From an uncultured Gemmatimonadota bacterium (lineage in GTDB: Bacteria > Gemmatimonadota > Gemmatimonadetes > Gemmatimonadales > GWC2-71-9): a DNA stretch of 18,172 bases. The stretch covers positions 1 to 18,172 of the forward strand of contig CAMLHU010000009.1 in assembly GCA_946479825.1 (NCBI GenBank). Direction: 5' to 3'. The notes under the pieces are model-generated. The model saw only the letters and a program-made list of their open reading frames with translations. It was not told the origin of the DNA and did no database searches. Position numbers and translations under genes: made by a program. Positions 1-6,654 of the stretch are shown piece after piece (the first letter of the stretch is position 1; every line of letters begins with the position of its first letter).

Positions 1-217
1 CGGTCATGTGCAGCGACCCCATGATCCGCGCCCCCGCAAGCGGACGCTTCCCGGCGTACTCCGCCCGGAGCGCCATCAGGCCCGGCATCTCGTGCTCGGC
101 GAGGCGGATCTCCTTGCGGCCGAAGTCGGCGAGCGAAAGGTCCTTGACCTTGAACGGCTCGCGCCCGGCCTCGCGGGCGGCGGTGAACGGATGGACGGGA
201 GCGGTCGCGGTGGCCAT
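1..217 (-). CDS. ahcY: S-adenosylhomocysteinase (adenosylhomocysteinase), N-terminal 72 residues, cut by window edge
   Basis: The enzyme hydrolyses S-adenosylhomocysteine to adenosine and homocysteine, using bound NAD, in the cytosolic activated-methyl cycle. The visible part carries the family's typical N-terminal blocks: [20 protein letters not shown] (about residues 22-41), [19 protein letters not shown] (about 42-60) and [11 protein letters not shown] (about 62-72). The NAD-binding domain and catalytic residues lie outside the window. The ATG at 215-217 is preceded by GAGGA at a suitable distance on the minus strand, which supports this start. The first ~20 residues are a variable extension before the conserved block. 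It lies downstream of the quinone oxidoreductase on the same strand with a 90-bp gap, so it may have its own promoter. Family assignment is firm from sequence recall; nothing looks broken. Confidence 0.95.
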   Translation of the reverse strand, partial: MATATAPVHPFTAAREAGREPFKVKDLSLADFGRKEIRLAEHEMPGLMALRAEYAGKRPLAGARIMGSLHMT

Positions 218-239
218 GACTGATATCCTCAGATAAGTG

Positions 240-254
240 CCCCGCCGGGCGGGG
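240..254 (-). other. GC hairpin in the ahcY leader
   Basis: The inverted repeat CCCCGCC-G-GGCGGGG (plus strand) lies 23 bp before the ahcY start codon. If transcribed, it would form a short, tight stem in the ahcY leader. An AT-rich TATATT (minus strand, 270-275) just upstream could be a -10 element, but no convincing -35 accompanies it. I do not recognise a known riboswitch in this 90-bp gap. The role of the hairpin is unknown. Confidence 0.3.
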
Positions 255-280
255 ATGCCGAAGTCAACGAATATACACCC

Positions 281-298
281 GGACCCGCTCGCGGGTCC
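281..298 (-). terminator. Putative terminator hairpin after the quinone oxidoreductase gene
   Basis: A perfect 8-bp inverted repeat, GGACCCGC-TC-GCGGGTCC (plus strand), starts 9 bp after the stop codon of the 308-1273 gene. On the minus strand it is followed by GGGTGTATATTCG, which is T-containing but not a proper T tract. It is therefore a stem without a classical rho-independent tail. It could end or attenuate transcription before ahcY. Confidence 0.4.
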
Positions 299-307
299 CC
301 GCCGACG

Positions 308-1273
308 TCACCAGCGGAGCACGCACTTCCCGAACAGCTCGTTCCCCTCCATCAGCGCGTGCGCCCGCGCCACCTCGGCCATCGGCACCACCGCCCCGAC
401 CACCGGCCGGAGCCGGCCGTCATTGAAGGCCGGGAGGATCTCCCGCGCCCAGGTCCCCGCCATCGCCGCCCGCTCCTCCGGTCCCCGGGTGCGCATCACC
501 GTCCCGACGACCTCGAGTCGCTTCCGGAGGATCGGCGAGAGGTCTCCCTCGAACCTGCTGCCGCCGAGGAAGCCGAGCAGCACGAGCCGTCCCCCGGCCC
601 GGAGCGCGGCGAGGTTCTGCGCGAAGGCCGGTCCGCCGAGCACGTCGAGCACCACGTCCACGCCGGGGGCGACCTGCTCGCTGAAGCCGCCGGCGCTCGT
701 GTCGATGCCGCGATCGAGGCCGAGCGCGCGCAGGCGCTCGAGCTTGGCGGCCTGACGGGAGGTGCCGACGCTCTCCGCGCCGACCAGTCGCGCCACCTGG
801 ATCGCCGCGGTGCCGACGCCGCTCCCCGCCGCGTGGATCAGCACCCGCTCGCCGGCCCGGAGCCGCCCGCGCACCAGCAGGGCGTCCCACGCCGTGAGGA
901 ACGCCTCGGGAATGGCGGCCGCCTGGTCCCAATCGAGCCCGGCCGGCACCGCCAGCAACTCCGCCGCGTTCACGACCACCGCCTCCGCGTGCGCGCCACC
1001 GCCGACCAGCCCCATCACCCGGTCGCCGACCCGCCACGCGGACACCCCGGCGCCCAGCGATTCGACCTCGCCGGCGAACTCGAGCCCGGGTATGTCCTCA
1101 GGCCACCCCGCCGGCGCCGGATATCCGCCCCGCCGCTGCAGGATGTCCGCGCGGTTGAGCCCGGCCGCGCGCACCCGCACGCGCACCTGCCCCGCCCCCG
1201 GCTCAGGCACCGGCCGCTCGGCCATCCGGATGACCTCAGCACCTCCGGCTCCGATGTAGGTGATAGCTCGCAT
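308..1273 (-). CDS. NAD(P)H:quinone oxidoreductase, zinc-free MDR family (PIG3/TP53I3-like)
   Basis: The 321-residue protein is a medium-chain dehydrogenase/reductase of the quinone oxidoreductase branch, which reduces quinones or similar carbonyls with NADPH in the cytosol. The N-terminal GroES-like domain (about 1-120) contains GLNRADILQRRG (38-49), PGLEFAGEVESLG (62-74) and VGDRVMGLVGGGAHAE (82-97). The Rossmann nucleotide-binding motif AAGSGVGTAAIQVA is at about 148-161. Cysteine and histidine ligands for structural zinc are absent, as expected for this branch. The ATG at 1271-1273 begins the conserved MRAITY start. The frame stays open upstream to 1588, but that extension only translates the intergenic repeat element and is rejected. 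No good Shine-Dalgarno is visible (CTTCCACCC precedes the ATG). The upstream edge lies only 14 bp from the repeat element at 1288-1622. The exact substrate cannot be told. Confidence 0.9.
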   Translation of the reverse strand: MRAITYIGAGGAEVIRMAERPVPEPGAGQVRVRVRAAGLNRADILQRRGGYPAPAGWPEDIPGLEFAGEVESLGAGVSAWRVGDRVMGLVGGGAHAEAVVVNAAELLAVPAGLDWDQAAAIPEAFLTAWDALLVRGRLRAGERVLIHAAGSGVGTAAIQVARLVGAESVGTSRQAAKLERLRALGLDRGIDTSAGGFSEQVAPGVDVVLDVLGGPAFAQNLAALRAGGRLVLLGFLGGSRFEGDLSPILRKRLEVVGTVMRTRGPEERAAMAGTWAREILPAFNDGRLRPVVGAVVPMAEVARAHALMEGNELFGKCVLRW

Positions 1274-1287
1274 GGGTGGAAGGTAAG

Positions 1288-1319
1288 GGCGGAGAGGCGG
1301 AGGGACGGAGGGGCGGAGG
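1288..1319 (+). repeat. Tandem array of four 8-bp units (GGCGGAGG type)
   Basis: Four adjacent copies read GGCGGAGA, GGCGGAGG, GACGGAGG and GGCGGAGG. This is the left outer part of the composite element and starts 14 bp upstream of the quinone oxidoreductase start codon. The mirror array at 1591-1622 has the related unit GGCGGACA on the opposite strand. Confidence 0.85.
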
Positions 1320-1323
1320 GTTT

Positions 1324-1366
1324 GGGACCACGGTGAGCACGGAGGATCACGGAGAGGCACGGAGAA
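1324..1366 (+). repeat. Left 43-bp inverted-repeat arm (CACGGAG-rich)
   Basis: This arm pairs with 1544-1586 with 40 of 43 positions matching; mismatches are at arm positions 11, 33 and 37. Internally it is built from degenerate units of about 9 bp around the core CACGGAG (CACGGTGAG, CACGGAGGA, TCACGGAGA, CACGGAGAA). Confidence 0.9.
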
Positions 1367-1375
1367 CGGCCAGTC

Positions 1376-1417
1376 GTTGTGGTCTTGCAAACAGAACTCC
1401 GGGTTCAAGAACACAAC
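1376..1417 (+). repeat. Inner stem-loop in the centre of the element
   Basis: GTTGTGGTCTTG (1376-1387) is the inverted complement of CAAGAACACAAC (1406-1417) at 11 of 12 positions, with an 18-base loop. AGTC before the stem and GACT shortly after it suggest a further interrupted pairing. This part is less GC-rich than its surroundings and is not periodic. Confidence 0.65.
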
Positions 1418-1444
1418 ATGAGCGACTCTCTGTGGCCCCAGCAC

Positions 1445-1484
1445 AGGCGCTGAGGCGCTGAGGCGAAGAGGCGAAGAGGCGAAA
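1445..1484 (+). repeat. Third tandem array: five 8-bp AGGCGNNN units
   Basis: The units read AGGCGCTG twice, AGGCGAAG twice and AGGCGAAA once, followed by a decayed copy (AAGGGCGAAAG). The array sits off-centre inside the composite element and has no inverted partner. After it come the short direct repeats TGGCAGTGGGCACTGGG (1497-1513). Confidence 0.85.
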
Positions 1485-1543
1485 AAGGGCGAAAGTTGGC
1501 AGTGGGCACTGGGCTGCGCTCGCGAGACCACATCAACCAGCTG

Positions 1544-1586
1544 TTCTCCATGCTTCTCCGTGATCCTCCGTGCTCTCCGTGGTCCC
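1544..1586 (-). repeat. Right 43-bp inverted-repeat arm
   Basis: This is the inverted copy of 1324-1366, with 3 mismatches in 43. It begins TTCTCCATGC and ends GTGGTCCC on the plus strand. The high identity despite the low-complexity composition argues for a recent duplication or for conversion between the arms. Confidence 0.9.
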
Positions 1587-1590
1587 ACGC

Positions 1591-1622
1591 TGTCCGCCTG
1601 TCCGCCCGTCCGCCTGTCCGCC
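1591..1622 (-). repeat. Tandem array of four 8-bp units (TGTCCGCC type)
   Basis: Three exact TGTCCGCC copies and one CGTCCGCC copy stand in a row. They mirror the array at 1288-1319 in position, copy number and unit length. The array ends 39 bp before the methyltransferase start codon. Confidence 0.85.
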
Positions 1623-1661
1623 CGACTAGCGGCCCCGCCCCCGGATCGCTAAGGTCAGTGC

Positions 1662-2678
1662 ATGACCGCCACCGCTCAGCCGGCGCATCAGATCGGCGAC
1701 TTCGCCCGGCTCGACCGCTACGTCGTGGACCTCCGCGACGCGCCCCCCGACCTCTTCATCGACGCCGGCGAGACCGACTGGCAGCGCCTCACCTGGCGCC
1801 AGGTGAAGCGCCCCTACCGGGTGGAGCGCTGGGCCGAGGAGAAGCGCGCGTGGGAGGCGGACCACGGCCGGACGCTGCCGGTGCACGACGGCTGGACCCG
1901 CTTCAACCGGCACTTCCACGAGCTCTTCATCACCGACGTCACGGCGGCCCGCGCCGAGGCGCGGCGGCAGGCGGTGCGCGAACTCCTGCGCGGCGACGTC
2001 GCCGGCGCCTGGGAGACGCTGGTCGAGCTCGTCCAGCTCGGTGTCTGGAACCGGGTGCATCGCGTCGAGGACGCGGTCTGGGATCCCCGCGGCAAGCGGG
2101 CGCTCTTCGAGGGGCTCGGCCTCACGCGCCCGCGGATCCTCTTCCTGGGCGCGGCCGACGGCTACGAGGCGATGCAGCTCGCGGCGATGTACCCCGGCGG
2201 CCACGTCACGCTGGTGGACTACGACGACTTCTGCCGCACCGACCGGTTCGGCAAGTTCCCCGAGCGCTACCCCTTCCTCGGCGCCGACCCCGCCACCGGC
2301 GGCCGCCGGGTCTGGTATCGCGAGGAGATGCCGATCGACTTCGAGGTCGCCGACATCCGCGACCTCTCCTACGGCCCCGAGTTCGACGTGGTGGTGAGCG
2401 TGGGGCTGGTCGAGCACTTCCCCGACGAGCACAAGGCCGAGGCCTTTGCCTGGCACCGGAAGTTCCTCAAGCCCGGCGGCTGGGCCATCCTCACCACCCC
2501 GCGCGACCAGTGGCGCGGCCGGGCGTTCTACAGCATCATGGCCGACTGGATGAACTACGGCTACCGCGAACTGATGACCGTCCGCCAGCTCGGCCTGTAC
2601 GCGTGGGAGAACGGCTTCGACGTCGTCCGCGCCGGGGTCATCAAGGCCCACAACGGGATCGTCTGCCGGCCCCGGTGA
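1662..2678 (+). CDS. Class I SAM-dependent methyltransferase with an unassigned N-terminal region
   Basis: This 338-residue protein has a Rossmann-type methyltransferase core in its second half. The degenerate motif I is ILFLGAADGYEAMQLAA (159-175). An acidic residue follows the next strand (LVDYDD, 184-189), then D231 in VADIRDLSY, and FDVVVSVGLVEHF (241-253), typical of type 11/12 methyltransferases. KPGGWAILTTP follows, as expected for motif III. Residues 1-150 are rich in charged and aromatic residues, and I do not recognise a domain there. The ATG has a weak AAGG upstream. The DUF72 gene starts 7 bp after the stop, so the two are probably co-transcribed. The substrate is unknown; nothing points to DNA or rRNA specifically. 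The gene diverges from the quinone oxidoreductase across the repeat element. Confidence 0.85.
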   Translation: MTATAQPAHQIGDFARLDRYVVDLRDAPPDLFIDAGETDWQRLTWRQVKRPYRVERWAEEKRAWEADHGRTLPVHDGWTRFNRHFHELFITDVTAARAEARRQAVRELLRGDVAGAWETLVELVQLGVWNRVHRVEDAVWDPRGKRALFEGLGLTRPRILFLGAADGYEAMQLAAMYPGGHVTLVDYDDFCRTDRFGKFPERYPFLGADPATGGRRVWYREEMPIDFEVADIRDLSYGPEFDVVVSVGLVEHFPDEHKAEAFAWHRKFLKPGGWAILTTPRDQWRGRAFYSIMADWMNYGYRELMTVRQLGLYAWENGFDVVRAGVIKAHNGIVCRPR

Positions 2679-2685
2679 GCGGCCG

Positions 2686-3630
2686 ATGACCGACGCCCCC
2701 GCCCCGCTCGACCCGGACGAACTCCGCGCCCTCCGGGCCCGGCTCCCCGCCGCCATCCACTTCGGCACCTCGTCCTGGAACTACCCGGGGTGGGACGGGC
2801 TCGTCTATCACCGGAAGTATCCGAAGTCGGGCGCGGTGACGAAGATGCTGGGCGAGTACGCGGAGTTCCCGCTGTTCTCGACCGTCGGCATCGACGCCAG
2901 CTTCTACCGCCCGCTCTCCGCGGCGACCTGGCGGAACTACGCCGCCGTCCTGCCCGAAGGGTTCCGCTGCGTCAGCAAGGCCTGGAACCGCATCACCATC
3001 CACACCTTCACCGGGCACCAGGACGGCGGGCGCCCCGGCGAGCTCAACCCCGACTTCCTGAACGCCGAGCTGTTCACGGCCGAGGTGCTGGGCCCCGCGC
3101 TCGAGAACGCCGGCGGGCACGTGGGCCCGTTCGTCTTCGAGATCCAGACCATCGCACGGAACGCGGGGATCGCGCCGGAGGCGTTCGCCGAGCGGCTCGA
3201 CGCCTTCCTCGAACGGCTCCCGCCGGAGGCAGAGTACGGCGTGGAGATCCGGAACGCGAGCTACCTCACGCCGGCCTACCTGGCGGTGCTCCGCGCCCAC
3301 GGCGTGGCCCACGTCTTCAACTCGTGGACCCGGATGCCGGCCATCGGCGAGCAGCTGAGCCGCCCCGACGCCATCACGGCGGGGTTCATCGTGGCGCGGG
3401 CCCTGCTCCGCCCGGGCCGCACGTATGACGAGGCGGTGGACGCCTTCGCGCCGTACGACCGCGTGAAGGAGCCGCTCCCCGAGCTCCGGCTCGACCTGGC
3501 CCGGCTGGCGGAGCGGGCGATCCGGCTCCGGATCCCGGCCTATATCGTGGTGAACAACCGCGCGGAAGGGAGCGCGCCGCATACGATCACGGCCGTCGCC
3601 CGCCTGCTGGTGGAACGGATGGACGCGTAG
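2686..3630 (+). CDS. DUF72 family (YecE-like) TIM-barrel protein
   Basis: The 314-residue protein matches the DUF72/YecE family, a TIM-barrel family of unknown biochemical role. Family marks seen here are IHFGTSSWNYPGW near the N-terminus (24-36), a central FSTVGIDASFYRPLS block (about 65-79), GVEIRNASYL (about 185-194) and the C-terminal YIVVNNRAEGSAPHT (286-300), which replaces the usual NNxxxG motif. It is about 40 residues longer than E. coli YecE, mainly at the N-terminus. The ATG follows the methyltransferase stop by 7 bp in a different frame, which implies an operon. It converges with mprF, the stop codons being 15 bp apart. Function is not known; a hydrolase or phosphatase-like role would be speculation. 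Confidence 0.9.
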   Translation: MTDAPAPLDPDELRALRARLPAAIHFGTSSWNYPGWDGLVYHRKYPKSGAVTKMLGEYAEFPLFSTVGIDASFYRPLSAATWRNYAAVLPEGFRCVSKAWNRITIHTFTGHQDGGRPGELNPDFLNAELFTAEVLGPALENAGGHVGPFVFEIQTIARNAGIAPEAFAERLDAFLERLPPEAEYGVEIRNASYLTPAYLAVLRAHGVAHVFNSWTRMPAIGEQLSRPDAITAGFIVARALLRPGRTYDEAVDAFAPYDRVKEPLPELRLDLARLAERAIRLRIPAYIVVNNRAEGSAPHTITAVARLLVERMDA

Positions 3631-3642
3631 CCGCCGCGGCGG
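3631..3642. terminator. Palindrome between convergent genes
   Basis: CCGCCGCGGCGG is a perfect 12-bp palindrome exactly in the 15-bp gap between the convergent DUF72 and mprF stop codons. It could act as a short bidirectional transcription stop or pause, but it has no T tract and such GC palindromes arise easily by chance at this base composition. Confidence 0.25.
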
Positions 3643-3645
3643 CGA

Positions 3646-6201
3646 CTACTTCCGGATGAGTCCGGACAGCCCGCCGGCGACGAGCGAGGCGATGTCGGCC
3701 ACCACCCTCGGCGCGGCGAGCCGCCCCTGCACCGCCAGGTACACCGGGGTCCACTCCGGGTCGAACTTCTCCTTGTACTGCCGGAGCCCCTGGAAGTTGT
3801 AGAAGTGCTCCGCGTGGCGGAACACGCGCGCGTTGACCTTGCTCCAGAGCGGCGCCAGCGGCCGGTCCTCGATCCCCGAGAGCGGCGCCACGCCCAGGCT
3901 GAACCAGCGGTACCCCGCCCCCTGCGCCCACCCGAACAGCTCGCAGAACAGGTAGTCCATCACGCCGGGCGGCGCGCCGGGCCGATAGCGCATCAGGTCC
4001 ACCGACGCCTCTTCCAGCTCCCCGCCGGTCCAGACGTTGGCGAACGCGACGATCCGCCCCTCGTGCCGCACCACGGCCACGGGGAAGTTCCGCAGGTAGG
4101 TCTCGTCGAACCGCCCCAGCGAAAACCCCTTCTCGCGGACGTTCTTCTCGGCCAGCCACTGCTCCGACACCTCGCGCAGTGCCGGCAGCAGCGCCGGCAC
4201 GGCCTCCGGCGCCACGAGCTCGAACGTGGCGCCCGCCTCCGCTACGTGCCGATGTGTGCGCCTGAGCCCGCGGCGCTCCGGCCCCTCCAGCGACCAGGCG
4301 CCGAGCGGCACCCGCCCTTCCTCGCCCAGCTTGAGCGGCGTGAGGCCCAGGTCGAGGTAGAGCGGCAGCCCTTCGGGCCGCACCTCGTAGAACGCCACCC
4401 GCCCGCCGTGCTGGTCGGCCATCTCGCGGAAGCGCCAGACCAGGTCCTCGTGCTCGTCGGCGGGGCCGACGGGATCGCCCATCGCCACCCAGCTCCGCCG
4501 GGCGATGCCGAACATCAGGAACGCGCTGCGGGCCTCGTTGAACAGCAGGTACTTGTCGCCGAGGAGCACGAGCTGGGCCGCCGACCGGGGGGCGCCGCGC
4601 GCCACCCGCGCCGCGGCGTCGAGCTCGTCGGTGTCGGGCAGGTGCGGCTCCGGCGGCGCCGGCTGCAGCAGCCGCACGAGCGCGAGCCCGAGCGCGGCCG
4701 CCAGCACGCCCACCTCGGCGCGGAGGAACCGCGGCGCGTCGCCCCGGAGCGCGAAGCGCCACCAGAGGTCGCTCGAGTAGTTGACGTGCTCGTAGGCGAA
4801 GGCGCCGAGCCAGAGCGAGGCGAAGAGCGCCGCGAAGATCGCCACCACCCACTCGGTGGTGAGCGGCTCGCTGGTGAGCAGCGCCCGGCGGTGGAAATGC
4901 CGGCGGGCGGGGATCAGCGCCACGAGCACGAGCGCCAGCATCCCCGCCTCGACGTAGTCGAGCCCACGGAAGAGCGCGGCGAGGATCCCGACCGCGAGCA
5001 GGGCGACGGTCATGTGGTACGCCGCGTCGAGCCGGCGGCGGAGCCCCCACGCCAGGACGATGAGCCCGAAGCCGATGAGGCTGCCGAGGAAGTGCGACAC
5101 CTCGATCACCACGAGCGGCAGGAGCCCCGCCAGCGTCGCGAGCCGCGCGTGCGCGGCCGGCGTGGCGCCTGAGAGCAGCAGCGCCACCCCGCCCAGGAAG
5201 GTGCTCACCGACAGCACCCGCGGGGTGATGGCGGTGGTCCAGGCCTGCGCGGTCCGCGCCGCCTGCCCGAGCGCGTGGCGATGCCGCGCCACCTCGAGCC
5301 CGCCCAGCGTCACTACCGCCACCGCGAACGGCAGCAGGTAGTAGATCACCCGATACGCCAGCAGCGACGCGATGACCACCGCCGGCGTGGTCCCCGGCCC
5401 GATCAGGAGCAGCAGGACGGTCTCGAACACGCCGAGCCCGCCCGGCACGTGGCTCAGCGCGCCGGCGAGCTGGGCCAGCAGGAAGATCCCGGCGAAGACC
5501 GGGAACGGCGGCAGCACCTCCGTCGGCAGCACCGCATAGAGCACCGCGGCGGCCGAAAGCCAGTCGGCCAGCGAGGCGCCGAGCTGCGTCACCGCCATCC
5601 CGGCGCCCGGCAGCGCGATCTCCCGCCCCGCCAGCGTGATGGACTTCCGGTGGAGCGCCGCGGCGACGACGTACCCCGCCACCACCGCGAGCGCCACGCC
5701 GCCGAGCGTCCGGAGCAGCGCCAGCGGGACGGGGAGCAGGTGGAGCTGCAGCGACGGCCCGAACAGCAGCACCCCGCCGGCGATGGTGAGCGCGCCGAGC
5801 CAGTACGTCACCCCGGCGAAGGCGGTGATGCCGGCGATCTCGGCGGTGGACAGGCCCCAGTTGCTGTAGAGCCGGTACCGCACCGCGCTCGAGGTGACGA
5901 ACGAGAGGCCGAGGGTGTGCCCGAAGGCGTAGGCGAGGAACGAGGCGAGCGCGGTCTGCGCGTACTTGAGCGGCCGGCCGAGGAACCGGAGCGCAAGCGT
6001 GTCATAGGCGGTGAGCGCCAGGTAGCCGAGCCCCGCGAACCCGGTAGCGGTCACGAGGTCCGCCCACGGGAGGTCGCTCAGCGCGCGGAGGATGTCGCGG
6101 TAGTGGTAATGGGAGAGTTCGCGGTGCAGCAGCCAGAGCGCCACGCCGAAGAGCGCCGCGATCAGGAACGGCGCGAGCGGGCGGATGAGGCGGGGTTTCA
6201 C
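3646..6201 (-). CDS. mprF: Bifunctional lipid flippase / phosphatidylglycerol aminoacyltransferase (MprF)
   Basis: MprF transfers an amino acid (lysine or alanine, depending on the protein) from tRNA to phosphatidylglycerol and flips the product outward, which lowers the negative charge of the membrane surface. The 851-residue protein has the family's usual length (about 840). Residues 1 to about 515 are rich in hydrophobic helices. They include AYAFGHTLGLSFVTSSAVRY (about 90-109) and the flippase hallmark SHVPGGLGVFE (around 250-260). The cytosolic synthase domain (about 545-835) begins with LLGDKYLLFNEARSAFLMFG and contains YLDLGLTPLKLGEEGRV, SVDLMRYRP and SLGVAPLSGIEDRP through YKEKFDPEWTPVYLA. 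The GTG at 6199-6201 is chosen because it starts VKPRLIRPLAPFLIAAL directly before the first helix. The frame stays open upstream to 6432, but that part overlaps the TfoX gene and is not hydrophobic. No strong ribosome site is seen. The substrate amino acid cannot be read from the sequence. Confidence 0.93.
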   Translation of the reverse strand: MKPRLIRPLAPFLIAALFGVALWLLHRELSHYHYRDILRALSDLPWADLVTATGFAGLGYLALTAYDTLALRFLGRPLKYAQTALASFLAYAFGHTLGLSFVTSSAVRYRLYSNWGLSTAEIAGITAFAGVTYWLGALTIAGGVLLFGPSLQLHLLPVPLALLRTLGGVALAVVAGYVVAAALHRKSITLAGREIALPGAGMAVTQLGASLADWLSAAAVLYAVLPTEVLPPFPVFAGIFLLAQLAGALSHVPGGLGVFETVLLLLIGPGTTPAVVIASLLAYRVIYYLLPFAVAVVTLGGLEVARHRHALGQAARTAQAWTTAITPRVLSVSTFLGGVALLLSGATPAAHARLATLAGLLPLVVIEVSHFLGSLIGFGLIVLAWGLRRRLDAAYHMTVALLAVGILAALFRGLDYVEAGMLALVLVALIPARRHFHRRALLTSEPLTTEWVVAIFAALFASLWLGAFAYEHVNYSSDLWWRFALRGDAPRFLRAEVGVLAAALGLALVRLLQPAPPEPHLPDTDELDAAARVARGAPRSAAQLVLLGDKYLLFNEARSAFLMFGIARRSWVAMGDPVGPADEHEDLVWRFREMADQHGGRVAFYEVRPEGLPLYLDLGLTPLKLGEEGRVPLGAWSLEGPERRGLRRTHRHVAEAGATFELVAPEAVPALLPALREVSEQWLAEKNVREKGFSLGRFDETYLRNFPVAVVRHEGRIVAFANVWTGGELEEASVDLMRYRPGAPPGVMDYLFCELFGWAQGAGYRWFSLGVAPLSGIEDRPLAPLWSKVNARVFRHAEHFYNFQGLRQYKEKFDPEWTPVYLAVQGRLAAPRVVADIASLVAGGLSGLIRK

Positions 6202-6232
6202 GCGGCGAAGGCCGGCCGGGACGGCCGCCCGA

Positions 6233-6619
6233 TCAGGCGGGCTTCTTGGGACCGCTCCCCGCCCGGGCCGGGCGCGAACGGCGGCGGCGGGGACCGTCGC
6301 GTTCGGGGAGCCGCGTGGCCGCGTAGGCCAGCCGCGCCAGGTGCAGCACCCGGCCCGGCTCGTCCAGCGGCACCTCGAGCCAGCGGCCGAACGGCTCCCG
6401 CGGACCGACCAGGTACGGCCGCCCGTAGCCATCCTCGAGCGCCGCCCGCCGCTCCGCGGGCGGAAGCTTGAGCACCGCCGCGTCGTCGGTCAGGAACGCG
6501 AACATCCGCGGCCCGAAGAAGAACGCCTGCGCCCCGAACAGCCGCTTCGGCGCCACCCCCGGCATCCCGAGGAGGGCGGCCTGCACCACCAGCGCGGCGT
6601 CGGAACGGGGGGTCGGCAT
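6233..6619 (-). CDS. TfoX N-terminal-domain family protein
   Basis: This 128-residue protein resembles the TfoX N-terminal domain, named after the competence regulator TfoX/Sxy but also found alone in many small proteins. The core is VAPKRLFGAQAFFFGPRMFAF (22-42), then LTDDAAVLKLP (43-53) and the hydrophobic end of the domain near FGRWLEVP (77-84). The C-terminal DNA-binding-like TfoX domain is missing. In its place is a basic Arg/Lys tail (about 110-128) that could bind nucleic acid. The ATG at 6617-6619 starts MPTPRSDAAL; no Shine-Dalgarno precedes it. The frame is open to 6847, but that part overlaps the epimerase gene. It sits 31 bp upstream of mprF and 35 bp downstream of the epimerase-like gene. 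A role in competence is not implied; function is unknown. Confidence 0.75.
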   Translation of the reverse strand: MPTPRSDAALVVQAALLGMPGVAPKRLFGAQAFFFGPRMFAFLTDDAAVLKLPPAERRAALEDGYGRPYLVGPREPFGRWLEVPLDEPGRVLHLARLAYAATRLPERDGPRRRRSRPARAGSGPKKPA

Positions 6620-6654
6620 AGGCGGGATAACGTACTGCGCAGGGCGACGCCACG

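Larger units (their letters stand above)
1288..1622. repeat. Symmetric 335-bp composite inverted-repeat element filling a divergent intergenic region
   Basis: The 388 bp between the two divergent start codons (1274-1661) hold no plausible gene; they are nearly filled by this element. Its order is: four 8-bp GGCGGAGG-type units (1288-1319), a 4-bp spacer, a 43-bp arm (1324-1366), a 177-bp centre (1367-1543), the same arm inverted (1544-1586), a 4-bp spacer, then four 8-bp units in inverted form (TGTCCGCC type, 1591-1622). Each side is 79 bp and the two sides have the same layout. The centre holds its own 12-bp stem and a third 8-bp array. Any promoter of the flanking genes must lie in the element or in the few bases around it. 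Similar CACGGAG-rich intergenic repeats occur, from memory, in other environmental genomes. No transposase is present. Confidence 0.85.

Noticed and set aside
218..307. SAH riboswitch upstream of ahcY
   Set aside because: SAH riboswitches are known before ahcY genes, but the conserved core sequences are not seen here, and the 90-bp gap only shows two simple GC hairpins.
1274..1588. Possible N-terminal extension of the quinone oxidoreductase to 1588
   Set aside because: The extension would translate the repeat arms and the 8-bp arrays into low-complexity residues, and the family start MRAITY is at 1273.
1288..1622. CRISPR array
   Set aside because: The repeats are 8-9 bp tandem units without unique spacers and in inverted layout; no cas gene is nearby.
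3631..3645. Strong bidirectional terminator
   Set aside because: The palindrome is only 12 bp, has no T tract and is all G/C, so it is listed with low confidence only.
6202..6432. N-terminal extension of MprF
   Set aside because: It overlaps the TfoX-domain gene in another frame, is Arg/Gly rich and precedes the first membrane helix, where the GTG start fits well.
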